DNA of 64,000 nt from Gloeomargaritales cyanobacterium VI4D9 (lineage in GTDB: Bacteria; Cyanobacteriota; Cyanobacteriia; Gloeomargaritales; Gloeomargaritaceae): assembly GCA_927797885.1 (NCBI GenBank), contig OV696605.1:2393157-2457156 (forward strand), read 5' to 3'. The position numbers and the translations under genes were made by a program. The notes under the pieces were generated by a model that searched no databases, had not been told where the DNA came from, and saw only the letters and a list, made by a program, of their open reading frames with translations. Of the stretch, positions 1 to 7,738 are shown piece after piece; position 1 is the stretch's first letter; each line of letters opens with the position of its first letter.

Positions 1-788
1 AAATCCCGTTCCGCTCGAATTTCTTTCGTATTAATTAAACTTAAAACCAAACTATCAACCAAGGGCGCACGAAACTCCTCAATCAAATCCGAAACCAAAC
101 CCAAATGCCCATGATGATCCGTGTGCAAAGTTCCCACCCTCGGATCAAGTCCTTGGAACTCCACCAAAAGCAGGACATGATTCCACAGCACCTGATAGCC
201 AAAACTCAGCAGAGCATTCACCGGATTCGCTGGGGGTTGCCGGGAACGCCCCATCAACACAAACCCCTCCCCCCGCAAACATTCCCCCAACGCCGGGAAA
301 TAGATAGCCGCCGCCGCCCCCTCGATGCCCCGCACCTGGTCGAGGGTCTGGCATCGCCCCAGCCGTTCCGCCAGCCATTGCAGGGAATCAATCACCCGTT
401 CTGTCCCCGTGACCCCATAGCGCCGGTAATGACGTAATAATACTGTACGACTATTGCGGATTTTGGCACGTACGATCACTGCCGCCATTCGCACCTGCCA
501 AGCCTGGGAAGTTTGCCTTTGCGCCAGATAGCAGACCCAAGACCCCCATCCCACTGGCAACGTCCGCCCGTAACACCAACCACTGCGGGACAGATACGCC
601 AAGGGGATGTGGTGACCTAAACACGCCCGTACCGCCTGGGTGGTGATTTGCACCATACCCAAAAGCATGACCGCTTCCAGCAGAGGCAGTTGCCCGATGC
701 ACCGCCGTTGTTCGCCCCGCTTCAGGTACAGTTGCTCTGCGGATACTCCCACAACCGCTCCCTGCTCGACCAAGTACAATGTCCGCAT
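1..788 (-). CDS. cas1: CRISPR-associated integrase Cas1 (C-terminus cut by window start)
   Basis: Cas1 integrates new spacers into CRISPR arrays as a metal-dependent integrase working with Cas2. The frame stays open from the ATG at 788 to the window edge, giving 262 residues of a protein usually near 330. The N-terminus (MRTLYLVEQGAVVGV) has the beta-rich Cas1 start. The helical domain carries RGIEGAAAAIYFPAL with the conserved Glu (about residue 156). Further on are GTLHTD with the metal-binding His (about 222) and LIEEFRAPLVDSLVL with acidic residues near 237. The ATG follows directly on the stop of the upstream small membrane-protein gene (TAG then ATG), so the two are probably translated from one message. 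cas2 and the array may lie beyond the left edge. Identity is confident; the end is not visible. Confidence 0.93.
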   Translation of the reverse strand, partial: MRTLYLVEQGAVVGVSAEQLYLKRGEQRRCIGQLPLLEAVMLLGMVQITTQAVRACLGHHIPLAYLSRSGWCYGRTLPVGWGSWVCYLAQRQTSQAWQVRMAAVIVRAKIRNSRTVLLRHYRRYGVTGTERVIDSLQWLAERLGRCQTLDQVRGIEGAAAAIYFPALGECLRGEGFVLMGRSRQPPANPVNALLSFGYQVLWNHVLLLVEFQGLDPRVGTLHTDHHGHLGLVSDLIEEFRAPLVDSLVLSLINTKEIRAERD

Positions 789-1097
789 CTACAACCAGGG
801 ATCACGCTGGCGCAGGGATTCCGAAACCCGCTCGATGTCGGAGCTAATGGGTTGCGGTTGTCCTGACGGTATAGCGGAAGAACGTGGCATTAACCAAAAA
901 CACACCCCATCCATCACTGTTGCTGTCAGCCACGTTGCCCCCGTGACCAGCAATGTATTGGTCAGCACCGCCGCCAACCCCAACGGGGCAATCAGCAAAA
1001 CAATCAGCGTAATCGTGCCGTTGACCACCGCCAATACCAAATTTCGCATCTGCAACTGCCGCACGTGCAGAACCAACCACATCCCCTTGCGAGCCAT
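789..1097 (-). CDS. Small two-helix membrane protein next to cas1 (Csx18-like, tentative)
   Basis: This 102-residue protein has a basic N-terminus, two hydrophobic segments (about residues 20-44 and 46-68) and a polar, acidic/basic tail likely to face the cytoplasm. The segment VNGTITLIVLLIAPLGLAAV resembles what I remember of Csx18, a small membrane protein found beside type III CRISPR genes in cyanobacteria; no search was possible. I chose the ATG at 1097 because GAGGTGG lies about six bases upstream; an in-frame upstream start at 1157 would add 20 residues without hydrophobic character. Its stop touches the cas1 start. Its function is unknown; a membrane effector or a partner of adaptation are both possible. 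No enzymatic motif is visible. Confidence 0.65.
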   Translation of the reverse strand: MARKGMWLVLHVRQLQMRNLVLAVVNGTITLIVLLIAPLGLAAVLTNTLLVTGATWLTATVMDGVCFWLMPRSSAIPSGQPQPISSDIERVSESLRQRDPWL

Positions 1098-1291
1098 AGC
1101 CGTCCACCTCAAGCCACTTGCCCCAGTATGACTCGCCCTGGAATCGCTCCCTTCCAAGGGTTGCCCTTACCCAAGGATCAGGACAGCGGAATTGTTTCAC
1201 CATATGAAGGACTAAGTCCCCAAATCTAAAACCTCTCTGAAATTCCTGACCTTTGCCCCGGTCAATGAATTACGCTCTTCCAACAAGTCTT

Positions 1292-1297
1292 TATACT
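1292..1297 (+). promoter_or_regulatory. Possible -10 box of the cmr operon
   Basis: TATACT lies 27 bases before the cas10/cmr2 ATG, in the 226-base gap between the divergent cas1 and cmr transcription units. A convincing -35 box is not seen, so this is a weak prediction. No palindromic operator was noticed in the gap. Confidence 0.35.
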
Positions 1298-1323
1298 CAA
1301 AACATTCCCTATCCATCCTGTCT

Positions 1324-2793
1324 ATGACCTTCACGGTGATGACCTTTGCCCCCGTCCAGGGCTTCATCGAGCGTTCCCGCAAACTGCGTGACTTGTACGG
1401 TAGCTCGTTCATTTTGTCCCACCTTGCCCGTGCCCTCTGCGAAGCGGGACAGCAGGCACTGGGGGAAAATGCTCTCGTTTCACCTGCTTTAATCAACGTC
1501 ACCCAGGGGACTCCCAACCAAATCATCCTGGCCGGAGAATTCCCGGAAGCCGAAGGACGGCAGGCACTATTAGACACTTGGAAAGAAATTGTCAATCAAT
1601 GTCGCACCTGGATTGAACAGCAAATCCCCGCCGAATATACCTGGAAACGACACTGGGATTTGTGGGGAAACCACGCCTGGGAATTTTTCTGCGGGCATGG
1701 GGATACCATCACGGAAGCAAGAAAAGCGGTTAACCGAGCGAAACGCAGTCGGGATTGGGTAGGCATCAACTGGCAGGGAGAAAGTTCAACTTTGTCTGGG
1801 GCGGATGCCATTGCCTGGCCGGGGCTAGGGCGCAAACGAGACAGCCGCAATATCCGCATGAGTGATGATGATGCAGAAATCAAAGACTTTTATAAAAAAT
1901 TACAATCCCTAACCGCCTTGGGGGAAGCCTTTGTAGATGAAACGGAACAGTTGAGTATTCCCGAACTAATCAAACGCCTCGTTACCTATCATGTGGTTGC
2001 CAAACAGATTGGGATTCAAAGCGAAGTTCCGGCAAGTTTTCGGGATATTAGCCGAGAACAAAGAACCTTTTGGTTTGCTGGCGATGGGGATAGAATCGGT
2101 GAATATTTTCGGCAACTCAAAGAAAACGGCCAAGATGAAGGCAAAGTCCTCCATGAATTCAGCCAAGCCATGTTGGAATGGGGAGAAAATAAATTAAAAC
2201 CAGCAGTAGATAACAAAATTGGCCGGATTGTTTATGCCGGTGGGGATGATTTTTTAGGGGTTTTATACGAAGCAGATGCCCACAAGTTTTCACCCCACGC
2301 ATGTCTAGAGTGGTTTGCTAAGCATTTCGATCCACTTTGGAAAGAACACAAACAGAAGATTACCGTGAGTGTGGGTGCAGTCTTAGCGGGTAAACAAGTA
2401 CCCCAGCGGGATATTTTGCAACAGGCGCGGGAAGCGGAACAATCAGCCAAAAAACAAGGCCGTGACCGTCTCGCTCTGCGGGTTTTATTCAACGGGGGCA
2501 ATCACATCGAATGGGTCTGCCCCTGGAAGTTTTTAGAACCTATATTTAGCAATTATCGTGACCGAGATGGGGGTAAAAATTGGACGCATATTTACAATGA
2601 CGTGGCGGTTTTAGAATCCCGGCGAGGGTTAGCGAGTCCCGATGTGGCTCTCGCCCTTTTTGAAGTTTATTTTGGCACCCGAAACCGGCAAACACTAGAG
2701 CAAAATCCTGGTTATTACATCGGTACAGCCAGCATTTCTGATTGGGTCAGCAACTTAGCAAAAGTAGGGTTTCAACTATGTTCCAATACCTAA
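1324..2793 (+). CDS. cmr2: Type III-B Cas10 (Cmr2) lacking the HD nuclease domain
   Basis: Large subunit of the Cmr effector. It has 489 residues against roughly 800 or more for most Cmr2. The protein opens directly with the first palm-like segment (FAPVQGFIERSRKLRDLYGS), so no N-terminal HD domain and no HD motif are present. A second cyclase-type palm begins near WFAGDGDRIGEYF (residues 250-262), followed by the intact YAGGDDFLGVL motif with GGDD at 306-309. Known role of the family: on target RNA binding the GGDD palm makes cyclic oligoadenylate; the HD domain, where present, cuts DNA. From this I infer a signalling-competent protein without DNase. It is the first gene of the cmr operon; cmr3 starts inside its last codons. 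An alternative start is the ATG at 1339. Confidence 0.9.
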   Translation: MTFTVMTFAPVQGFIERSRKLRDLYGSSFILSHLARALCEAGQQALGENALVSPALINVTQGTPNQIILAGEFPEAEGRQALLDTWKEIVNQCRTWIEQQIPAEYTWKRHWDLWGNHAWEFFCGHGDTITEARKAVNRAKRSRDWVGINWQGESSTLSGADAIAWPGLGRKRDSRNIRMSDDDAEIKDFYKKLQSLTALGEAFVDETEQLSIPELIKRLVTYHVVAKQIGIQSEVPASFRDISREQRTFWFAGDGDRIGEYFRQLKENGQDEGKVLHEFSQAMLEWGENKLKPAVDNKIGRIVYAGGDDFLGVLYEADAHKFSPHACLEWFAKHFDPLWKEHKQKITVSVGAVLAGKQVPQRDILQQAREAEQSAKKQGRDRLALRVLFNGGNHIEWVCPWKFLEPIFSNYRDRDGGKNWTHIYNDVAVLESRRGLASPDVALALFEVYFGTRNRQTLEQNPGYYIGTASISDWVSNLAKVGFQLCSNT

Positions 2794-3758
2794 TCACCTT
2801 AGAGCCGTTGGGCTTTTTGTACGGGAGTGCCGGACGCTTCCTCTCCCCTGATAATTTGGTAGGCCGTGCCGGGGTCAACTTTCCCCCCAGTGCCGCCACC
2901 TTGTCCGGTCTGTTTGCCGCCCATTACGGTGCAGAAGCCATGACCATTGATACGGGCTGGATGTTTGCCGGGCCATTTTGGAGCATGGTTCAAGACCCCC
3001 AGGATTTCTATGTACCAACCCCGATGAATTGTTTCGTAAAAGATGGTCGCATTGAACAGATTTTGCACTGGAATGGCGAAACTTGGGAACCAGAAATTGG
3101 TGGTAAATTCGACAAACGAGGTTGGCTACCCATTCGCCGGTGGCTAGAGATAAATTCAGGGCAAAAAATTGAGCCTGACCCCTGGGAATTTGCCCCGCAT
3201 TTACACCCCCGTTTGGAAATAGACCAACGCCGGGTACAAGCCAATGAAACCCAAGGCAGTTTGTTCCTAGAAAATGCAGTGATGCTCAAACCCGGAGTCT
3301 GTTTAACCTACCTGAGCAGTCACCCGTTACCCGCCGGTTGGTATCGTTTTGGGGGCGAGGGACACCTGGTGAATGTGCAATGCCATGACCTGCACGCCAA
3401 CACCCAAGAACTTCTGCAAAAACCAGCGGGTAAAAACTTTGCCACCATTACCCCTGGACTATGGGGTTCCAACCGGCTGTCCTACCGCTGGCCGATGCAG
3501 GAGCAGGATCAACCGATTTGGCCTGATCCAGTGGTGCTCACCGAGCGTCCTCAACCCTATCGCTATCGCCTGGGGGGAACCGGCACTGGTCGCCGTTTAT
3601 CCCGAGGTCGCTATGCTGTCCCGGCTGGAACCGTTTATGTCCTGAAAGAACCCCTTGACCCTTGGCACACTTGGCCTGAGGCGTGGTTCCCCAGGGAGGG
3701 CTATTCCCTCAAACGTTGGGGCTGTGGACTGTCATTACCTTTACCAGACTTGAATTAA
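2778..3758 (+). CDS. cmr3: Type III-B RAMP protein Cmr3
   Basis: Cmr3 binds the crRNA 5' tag and contacts Cas10 at the foot of the Cmr complex. The 326-residue product has the family N-terminus: a RAMP beta strand (FQYLITLEPLGFLYGSAGRF) followed by LVGRAGVNFPP and PSAATLSGLFAAHYG, which corresponds to the PSxxTLxG helix of Cmr3. The ATG at 2778 overlaps the cmr2 end by 16 bases, implying coupled translation; a longer reading from 2742 would add residues with no family resemblance. A glycine- and arginine-rich stretch (RLGGTGTGRRLSRGRYAVP, about residues 269-287) may be the G-rich loop. Order and overlap in the cmr operon support the call. Confidence 0.85.
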   Translation: MFQYLITLEPLGFLYGSAGRFLSPDNLVGRAGVNFPPSAATLSGLFAAHYGAEAMTIDTGWMFAGPFWSMVQDPQDFYVPTPMNCFVKDGRIEQILHWNGETWEPEIGGKFDKRGWLPIRRWLEINSGQKIEPDPWEFAPHLHPRLEIDQRRVQANETQGSLFLENAVMLKPGVCLTYLSSHPLPAGWYRFGGEGHLVNVQCHDLHANTQELLQKPAGKNFATITPGLWGSNRLSYRWPMQEQDQPIWPDPVVLTERPQPYRYRLGGTGTGRRLSRGRYAVPAGTVYVLKEPLDPWHTWPEAWFPREGYSLKRWGCGLSLPLPDLN

Positions 3759-3776
3759 CTTGCATTAGGAGGATGT

Positions 3777-4601
3777 ATGTATCACAAAGCCTACGGCATC
3801 ATTGAAACCCTGGCACCGCTTCATGTAGGAGCTAGTGCTGGCGAAGAAACGGGCAATTTGAATTTGATTTTTCGGGATCAATTTACCCAAACGGGCATCA
3901 TTCCTGGTAGCTCGATTCGGGGGCGATTTCGTGCCGATATGCGCTCTGGGCAAAACAAGGGCGATGTGAATAAATGGTATGGACATGAAGCCGTAGCAGG
4001 GCAAACTGATGGTGGGACTACGGAAGCCTTGGTAAAATTTGAGTATGCTTCGCTGGTGTGGTTCCCAGTATTTTGTCCAGGGCAGCCGGTCGTTTGGGTT
4101 TCTTGCCCCCGTTTACTCCAACGTTATCAGATGATTACGGGTCTCAAGGAAAAAATTCCCCAACCCTATACGGCGGATAATAGCCTGCAAGCCAAGCAAT
4201 TTAGTGACCAAAAAACCACTCGTAAAATTCTATTTTTCAACCTGGGTTTTATGGAAATTGAACACAACCAAGATATGCAACCTTGGATTCCGGTCGGCAC
4301 CCATTTGCACAAAAATAGCCTGGTGGTGGTGGGGGATAATGATATTGCCATGTTGCACGATATGGGACTCTATCGGCAGAGCCGGGTCAAACTCCAAGAT
4401 GATATGAAGAAAGTGGCTGGAGGAGCATTTTTTAATGTGGAAGCCATCCCGGAAGGGAGCGTCTTTATTTTCCCCATTGGGCTGAAACAAACAGGGTGGG
4501 ATCCCTTTGCGGGGGCATCGGAACAGGAAATGTACTTTGGCGGTTTAGAATCCGTTGGTTTTGGTCGGTGTCGGGTGACGTTAGTAGGAGAATACAAATA
4601 A
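3777..4601 (+). CDS. cmr4: Type III-B backbone RAMP protein Cmr4, catalytic Asp position occupied by Asn
   Basis: Cmr4 forms the helical backbone of the effector and, in characterised systems, cuts target RNA at six-base steps with a loop aspartate. The 274-residue product has the usual start (YGIIETLAPLHVGASAGEE), the loop GNLNLIFRDQFTQTG and the glycine-rich helix cap IPGSSIRGRFR; a second Gly-rich segment (YFGGLESVGFGRCRV) is near the C-terminus. By my by-eye alignment to the xxDLPIxREKHT loop of family members, the catalytic Asp falls on Asn29; Asp34 lies nearby but replaces the Glu of PIxRE. A strong AGGAGG (3767-3772) precedes the ATG. The stop overlaps the cmr5 ATG in TAATG. Family membership is good; loss of slicing is inference. 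Confidence 0.84.
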   Translation: MYHKAYGIIETLAPLHVGASAGEETGNLNLIFRDQFTQTGIIPGSSIRGRFRADMRSGQNKGDVNKWYGHEAVAGQTDGGTTEALVKFEYASLVWFPVFCPGQPVVWVSCPRLLQRYQMITGLKEKIPQPYTADNSLQAKQFSDQKTTRKILFFNLGFMEIEHNQDMQPWIPVGTHLHKNSLVVVGDNDIAMLHDMGLYRQSRVKLQDDMKKVAGGAFFNVEAIPEGSVFIFPIGLKQTGWDPFAGASEQEMYFGGLESVGFGRCRVTLVGEYK

Positions 4602-4993
4602 TGGCTTGGCACACTTACGGTCTCGATCAGGAAGCCCAAAAACTGGTTTTGGCGGCAAAACGTCGGAATCCAGACTCTCTCAATCAGGGCTACAAAATGC
4701 GGATGGCAGTAGCCTACGGTTTGGAACGTTTTTGGGGTGAACATTTGCGATTGCAGGAGCGGGAAGCTGATAAATCTCGCTATTGGAAAGAGACCTGGGA
4801 TACGCTGGTTCGCATTGCCGGACAAGCTCATATCACCATTCCCAATGATGCTGTTCATCATAACAACGTCCAACAAATTCATGCTATGTCGCAAAGGTTG
4901 TGGAGCTTAAGTTTAGAAGACCAACGGATTGCTCTGGCGGTACTCACCCAACTGTGTGACTGCATTGTTTGGTGGACACAACGGTACAAGTAA
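4601..4993 (+). CDS. cmr5: Type III-B small subunit Cmr5
   Basis: Cmr5 is the small alpha-helical subunit lying along the target strand in the Cmr complex. The 130-residue product is helical and basic, with conserved-looking features such as GYKMRMAVAYGLERFWGEHL near the N-terminus and a Trp-rich end (LCDCIVWWTQRYK). Position and size (usual length 120-150) fit Cmr5. The ATG shares one base with the cmr4 stop. No catalytic motif is expected. The assignment rests on operon position, size and helical character more than on strong motifs. Confidence 0.78.
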   Translation: MAWHTYGLDQEAQKLVLAAKRRNPDSLNQGYKMRMAVAYGLERFWGEHLRLQEREADKSRYWKETWDTLVRIAGQAHITIPNDAVHHNNVQQIHAMSQRLWSLSLEDQRIALAVLTQLCDCIVWWTQRYK

Positions 4994-5029
4994 TTAACGC
5001 TTTATTTATCCTTAACTTTGGAGCCAATC

Positions 5030-6712
5030 ATGCCCCCCATTCCTGATGTGATCAACAAAGTCCCCATGATGTACCGGGCGCAGGTTGATGGAAGGTGTCA
5101 ATTACAACGTTTGGTGCCTAAAGCCGATGAGCAACACGCCCAACGGTGGACAAAAGAATGGACGGAACGCACCTACCCCCACGCACCGCAGTTCGGCAAA
5201 GACGTTCAAACTCGTACTTATCAAATCAGTTGGCGATTTGTGACCAATGCGGGTCAAGATGATGGGATTATCCGCCCGGTGATGGGGGCAAAGGGATGGC
5301 CTTTTTATCCGGGCAGTAGTATGAAAGGTTTATTTCGTAGTGCCTGCAATTCCCAACAAAAAAAACGCTACTGCGGTTATGAATTATCCAATGGGGACAT
5401 GGCTCCGGGAATTTTGCGCTTTCACGGTGGTTATCCTACCAATAAAAAATGGGTGGAGAAACTTCTGGATTTAGTTCATCCCCAACAGGATTATCAAGTC
5501 AAAAAAGGGAATGCTAATCATTCAGCCTTTATGATGATCTCTTTATACCAGCCGGAATTGCAATTTGGTATCTCCAGCACTGAGGATTTATCAGAGCAAG
5601 AGTGGGCAGAAATTTGGCAGATTTGGGAAAAAGCGATGGCGAAAGGACTCGGTAGCCGGGTCTGTGCCGGGTATGGACATCCCAGTAGTATCAGTGGTGA
5701 TGAATTGTATTCCCCGCACCAGATTCATGGACGGGGTATGGCTTCCAAAACCCTCAGTGGAGCCGAATTTCGCCCTAATATGTTCCGAGCCGCCATCCGA
5801 GGTCATGCCCTAAGAATTTTTGGGGGTTTAGTCCCGGCCAATATCGCTGAGAGGGAAGTAGATAAACTCTTTGGCGGACTAGGGCACGGAGAACCCATTG
5901 TTGGTTTAATTGGGATGAAATTTGTTGCGGATAATTTAACACTTGGCAGACATGGTCATGGTCGTTTTGAAGTCCGCACCTATGATGTCACTGGAAAACT
6001 CAGTTGGTTATTGACTCGCCCTTTACCGGATGTTCAGCGGGAAGCCTTGAAAAACCTGATTTTGAGGTTAAATCAATTTGCCATGATTTTGGGGGGATTT
6101 GGCAAGTCCTGGCGACGCATTGACCATCCTTTGTTTTTCCCAGAATACTACAATAAACCTAATAAATCCTACATCGGCTGTCATTGGGAATGGATGGATA
6201 AATTCCAACGGGATGTACAAATTGCCGCACCGAAACATTTACAACAATTTATGGATACCCGCTTGCTCCCAGCAGCCAAAGAGTGGCTAAGACTCCAAGG
6301 GGTTACTCTAAACAACCAATATGCCCAGGAGTGGCGGGAATCTTGGCATCCAACTAAAGTTCAAGTATGGGGGCGAATTGCTCAAGATGAAGAAGATTCG
6401 ATTGCCGTCCACTGGTTTCATCAGCCCTACTACAGCGATAATAGACAGGGCATTAAAAAAAGTATCAAAAACACTTCTTTGACTGGAAGATTAGGAACTA
6501 TTGGCCGCATCTGGCATCGGATGTACCCCAAATTCAACTTTTCTCAAGGGGATACCCCAAAAAGAACAAAGGGATATGTTGAATTGATCACGATCTTCCC
6601 AGACCAATCGCCTGAGTGCAGACAGTTTTTAACCTTCTTACAACAAGAACAACAGGACTTCCAGAAAGTTTGGCCGGTAGATACAGTAAAACCCTCTGCC
6701 GGAAAGGAATAG
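5030..6712 (+). CDS. Double-RAMP Cmr protein: Cmr6-like unit fused to a Cmr1-like unit
   Basis: At 560 residues this is about twice the length of Cmr6. The first RAMP unit has WPFYPGSSMKGLFRSAC (RAMP helix cap) and ends with the Gly-rich loop KGLGSRVCAGYGHP, both typical of Cmr6. A second unit follows: SGAEFRPNMFRAAIRGHALR, which matches the Cmr1-type 'RP..IRG..R' motif, then KLFGGLGHGEP and a second Gly-rich loop (ILGGFGKSWRRIDHP), then a C-terminal region of about 170 residues of unclear fold. No separate cmr1 is present, so one polypeptide probably supplies both head subunits. I chose the ATG at 5030; a TTG at 5018 is less likely. It is the last gene of the operon. Fusion is read from two complete RAMP cores; the Cmr1 label is inference. 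Confidence 0.8.
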   Translation: MPPIPDVINKVPMMYRAQVDGRCQLQRLVPKADEQHAQRWTKEWTERTYPHAPQFGKDVQTRTYQISWRFVTNAGQDDGIIRPVMGAKGWPFYPGSSMKGLFRSACNSQQKKRYCGYELSNGDMAPGILRFHGGYPTNKKWVEKLLDLVHPQQDYQVKKGNANHSAFMMISLYQPELQFGISSTEDLSEQEWAEIWQIWEKAMAKGLGSRVCAGYGHPSSISGDELYSPHQIHGRGMASKTLSGAEFRPNMFRAAIRGHALRIFGGLVPANIAEREVDKLFGGLGHGEPIVGLIGMKFVADNLTLGRHGHGRFEVRTYDVTGKLSWLLTRPLPDVQREALKNLILRLNQFAMILGGFGKSWRRIDHPLFFPEYYNKPNKSYIGCHWEWMDKFQRDVQIAAPKHLQQFMDTRLLPAAKEWLRLQGVTLNNQYAQEWRESWHPTKVQVWGRIAQDEEDSIAVHWFHQPYYSDNRQGIKKSIKNTSLTGRLGTIGRIWHRMYPKFNFSQGDTPKRTKGYVELITIFPDQSPECRQFLTFLQQEQQDFQKVWPVDTVKPSAGKE

Positions 6713-6817
6713 AGCGATTGCAAATACCTAAAAAGTGTCGCATTCTAAAACAGAATGACTAGAACGGTTATGTATACTCCATATCGTAAAAGTCTTGTAT
6801 AGCCTAAAGAATAGTCT

Positions 6818-7738
6818 CTATCTTCCACGACGTAGCCCCTTTTGATGCTCTCTAGCCTCCCTCCAGGGCATGACTTGATAGCCCTCAGAACGGCTCTTAT
6901 CCACGACCTTGACCAAAGGCTCCGTTCCCATCGTGCTTAGGTAGCGGCGGGGGATGTCAAGGCAGAATCCCTGAGCAATGGCCTCAGCGTACCAGCGGTC
7001 AAACTCATCCATCTCAGGTACGGGTGCCTCCAAGGGTACATTCGGTTCCGCCCCATCTCGAATCATCTGTAGGAGGCAACCCGCAGGGTTCTCCACCACA
7101 TGTTGCGAGCGGTACTGTTCAAAGGCTGCAATCGCCAGCATGACCTTTTCGGGCTTGTGTTGTTTAATCTCACACTGGAGGCGCACACCTAGCTTTACAC
7201 CCAAAGTTTCCAGCTTCTGTACAATGTCTGGATCAATGTCTGAGGCGGTGCTGGGGGCTACCGCTTGGAGTGCCACAACCTTGGAGGTGGGGCGAGGTTC
7301 AGTGAACTGCCGCAACAACTCCCGCAAGCGTTCTATCTCATCGCGTAACTCGAAGACCTCAGCGACATGCCCTCGGTACTGTTCGTTCTGGCGTTTTAGC
7401 TCTTGAATCTCAGCCTCTAGCTCCTTGATGCGCTTACGGGCAACCTCATGCAGGGTCTTGAGGCTGTAAGACCCAGGCTCAGGCTCTGGTGGTAAAGGCG
7501 CAAGCTGCCGGGATTGTTCCTCGCGGAGGGACTGAATGTAGTCCTTGACCTCCGGCCATTTGTAGAGATAGCTGATAGAGACTTGCGCCACACGAGCAAC
7601 CGCTGTAAAGGTGATAGGTTTACCCTGTTGTTGGAGCGCCCGTACCGCCGCAAACACCTGCTGCTGCTTCTGCTCTTTGCGGTGCTGTTGTGCCTGGCGG
7701 AGCGTTTCCGTCTGCTTCTCACGATTGGCTCTAACCAT
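6818..7738 (-). CDS. Helix-turn-helix/coiled-coil accessory protein of the recombinase module (TnpC/DUF6262-like)
   Basis: The 306-residue protein starts with a basic Gln/Lys-rich helix, then a probable HTH (ITFTAVARVAQVSISYLYKW, about residues 42-61), then a long heptad-like coiled coil (about 95-150). This layout matches the small TnpC/DUF6262 proteins that accompany Tn554-type recombinases and influence orientation and efficiency of insertion. Those are usually 120-150 residues; here an extra 150-residue C-terminal part contains VENPAGCLLQMIRDGAEPN, reminiscent of a motif in some replication-initiator or DnaD-like proteins. It is the last gene of a four-gene leftward set; its ATG overlaps the preceding stop by 8 bases. 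The accessory role is inferred from context and architecture. Confidence 0.68.
   Translation of the reverse strand: MVRANREKQTETLRQAQQHRKEQKQQQVFAAVRALQQQGKPITFTAVARVAQVSISYLYKWPEVKDYIQSLREEQSRQLAPLPPEPEPGSYSLKTLHEVARKRIKELEAEIQELKRQNEQYRGHVAEVFELRDEIERLRELLRQFTEPRPTSKVVALQAVAPSTASDIDPDIVQKLETLGVKLGVRLQCEIKQHKPEKVMLAIAAFEQYRSQHVVENPAGCLLQMIRDGAEPNVPLEAPVPEMDEFDRWYAEAIAQGFCLDIPRRYLSTMGTEPLVKVVDKSRSEGYQVMPWREAREHQKGLRRGR

Noticed and set aside
105-437. Plus-strand open frame of 110 residues
   Set aside because: It is the complement of cas1; the reverse frame has conserved Cas1 motifs and this one has none.
844-1203. 119-residue minus-strand frame overlapping the small membrane protein gene
   Set aside because: Gly/Val-rich out-of-frame reading; the other frame has membrane helices and a good RBS and abuts cas1.
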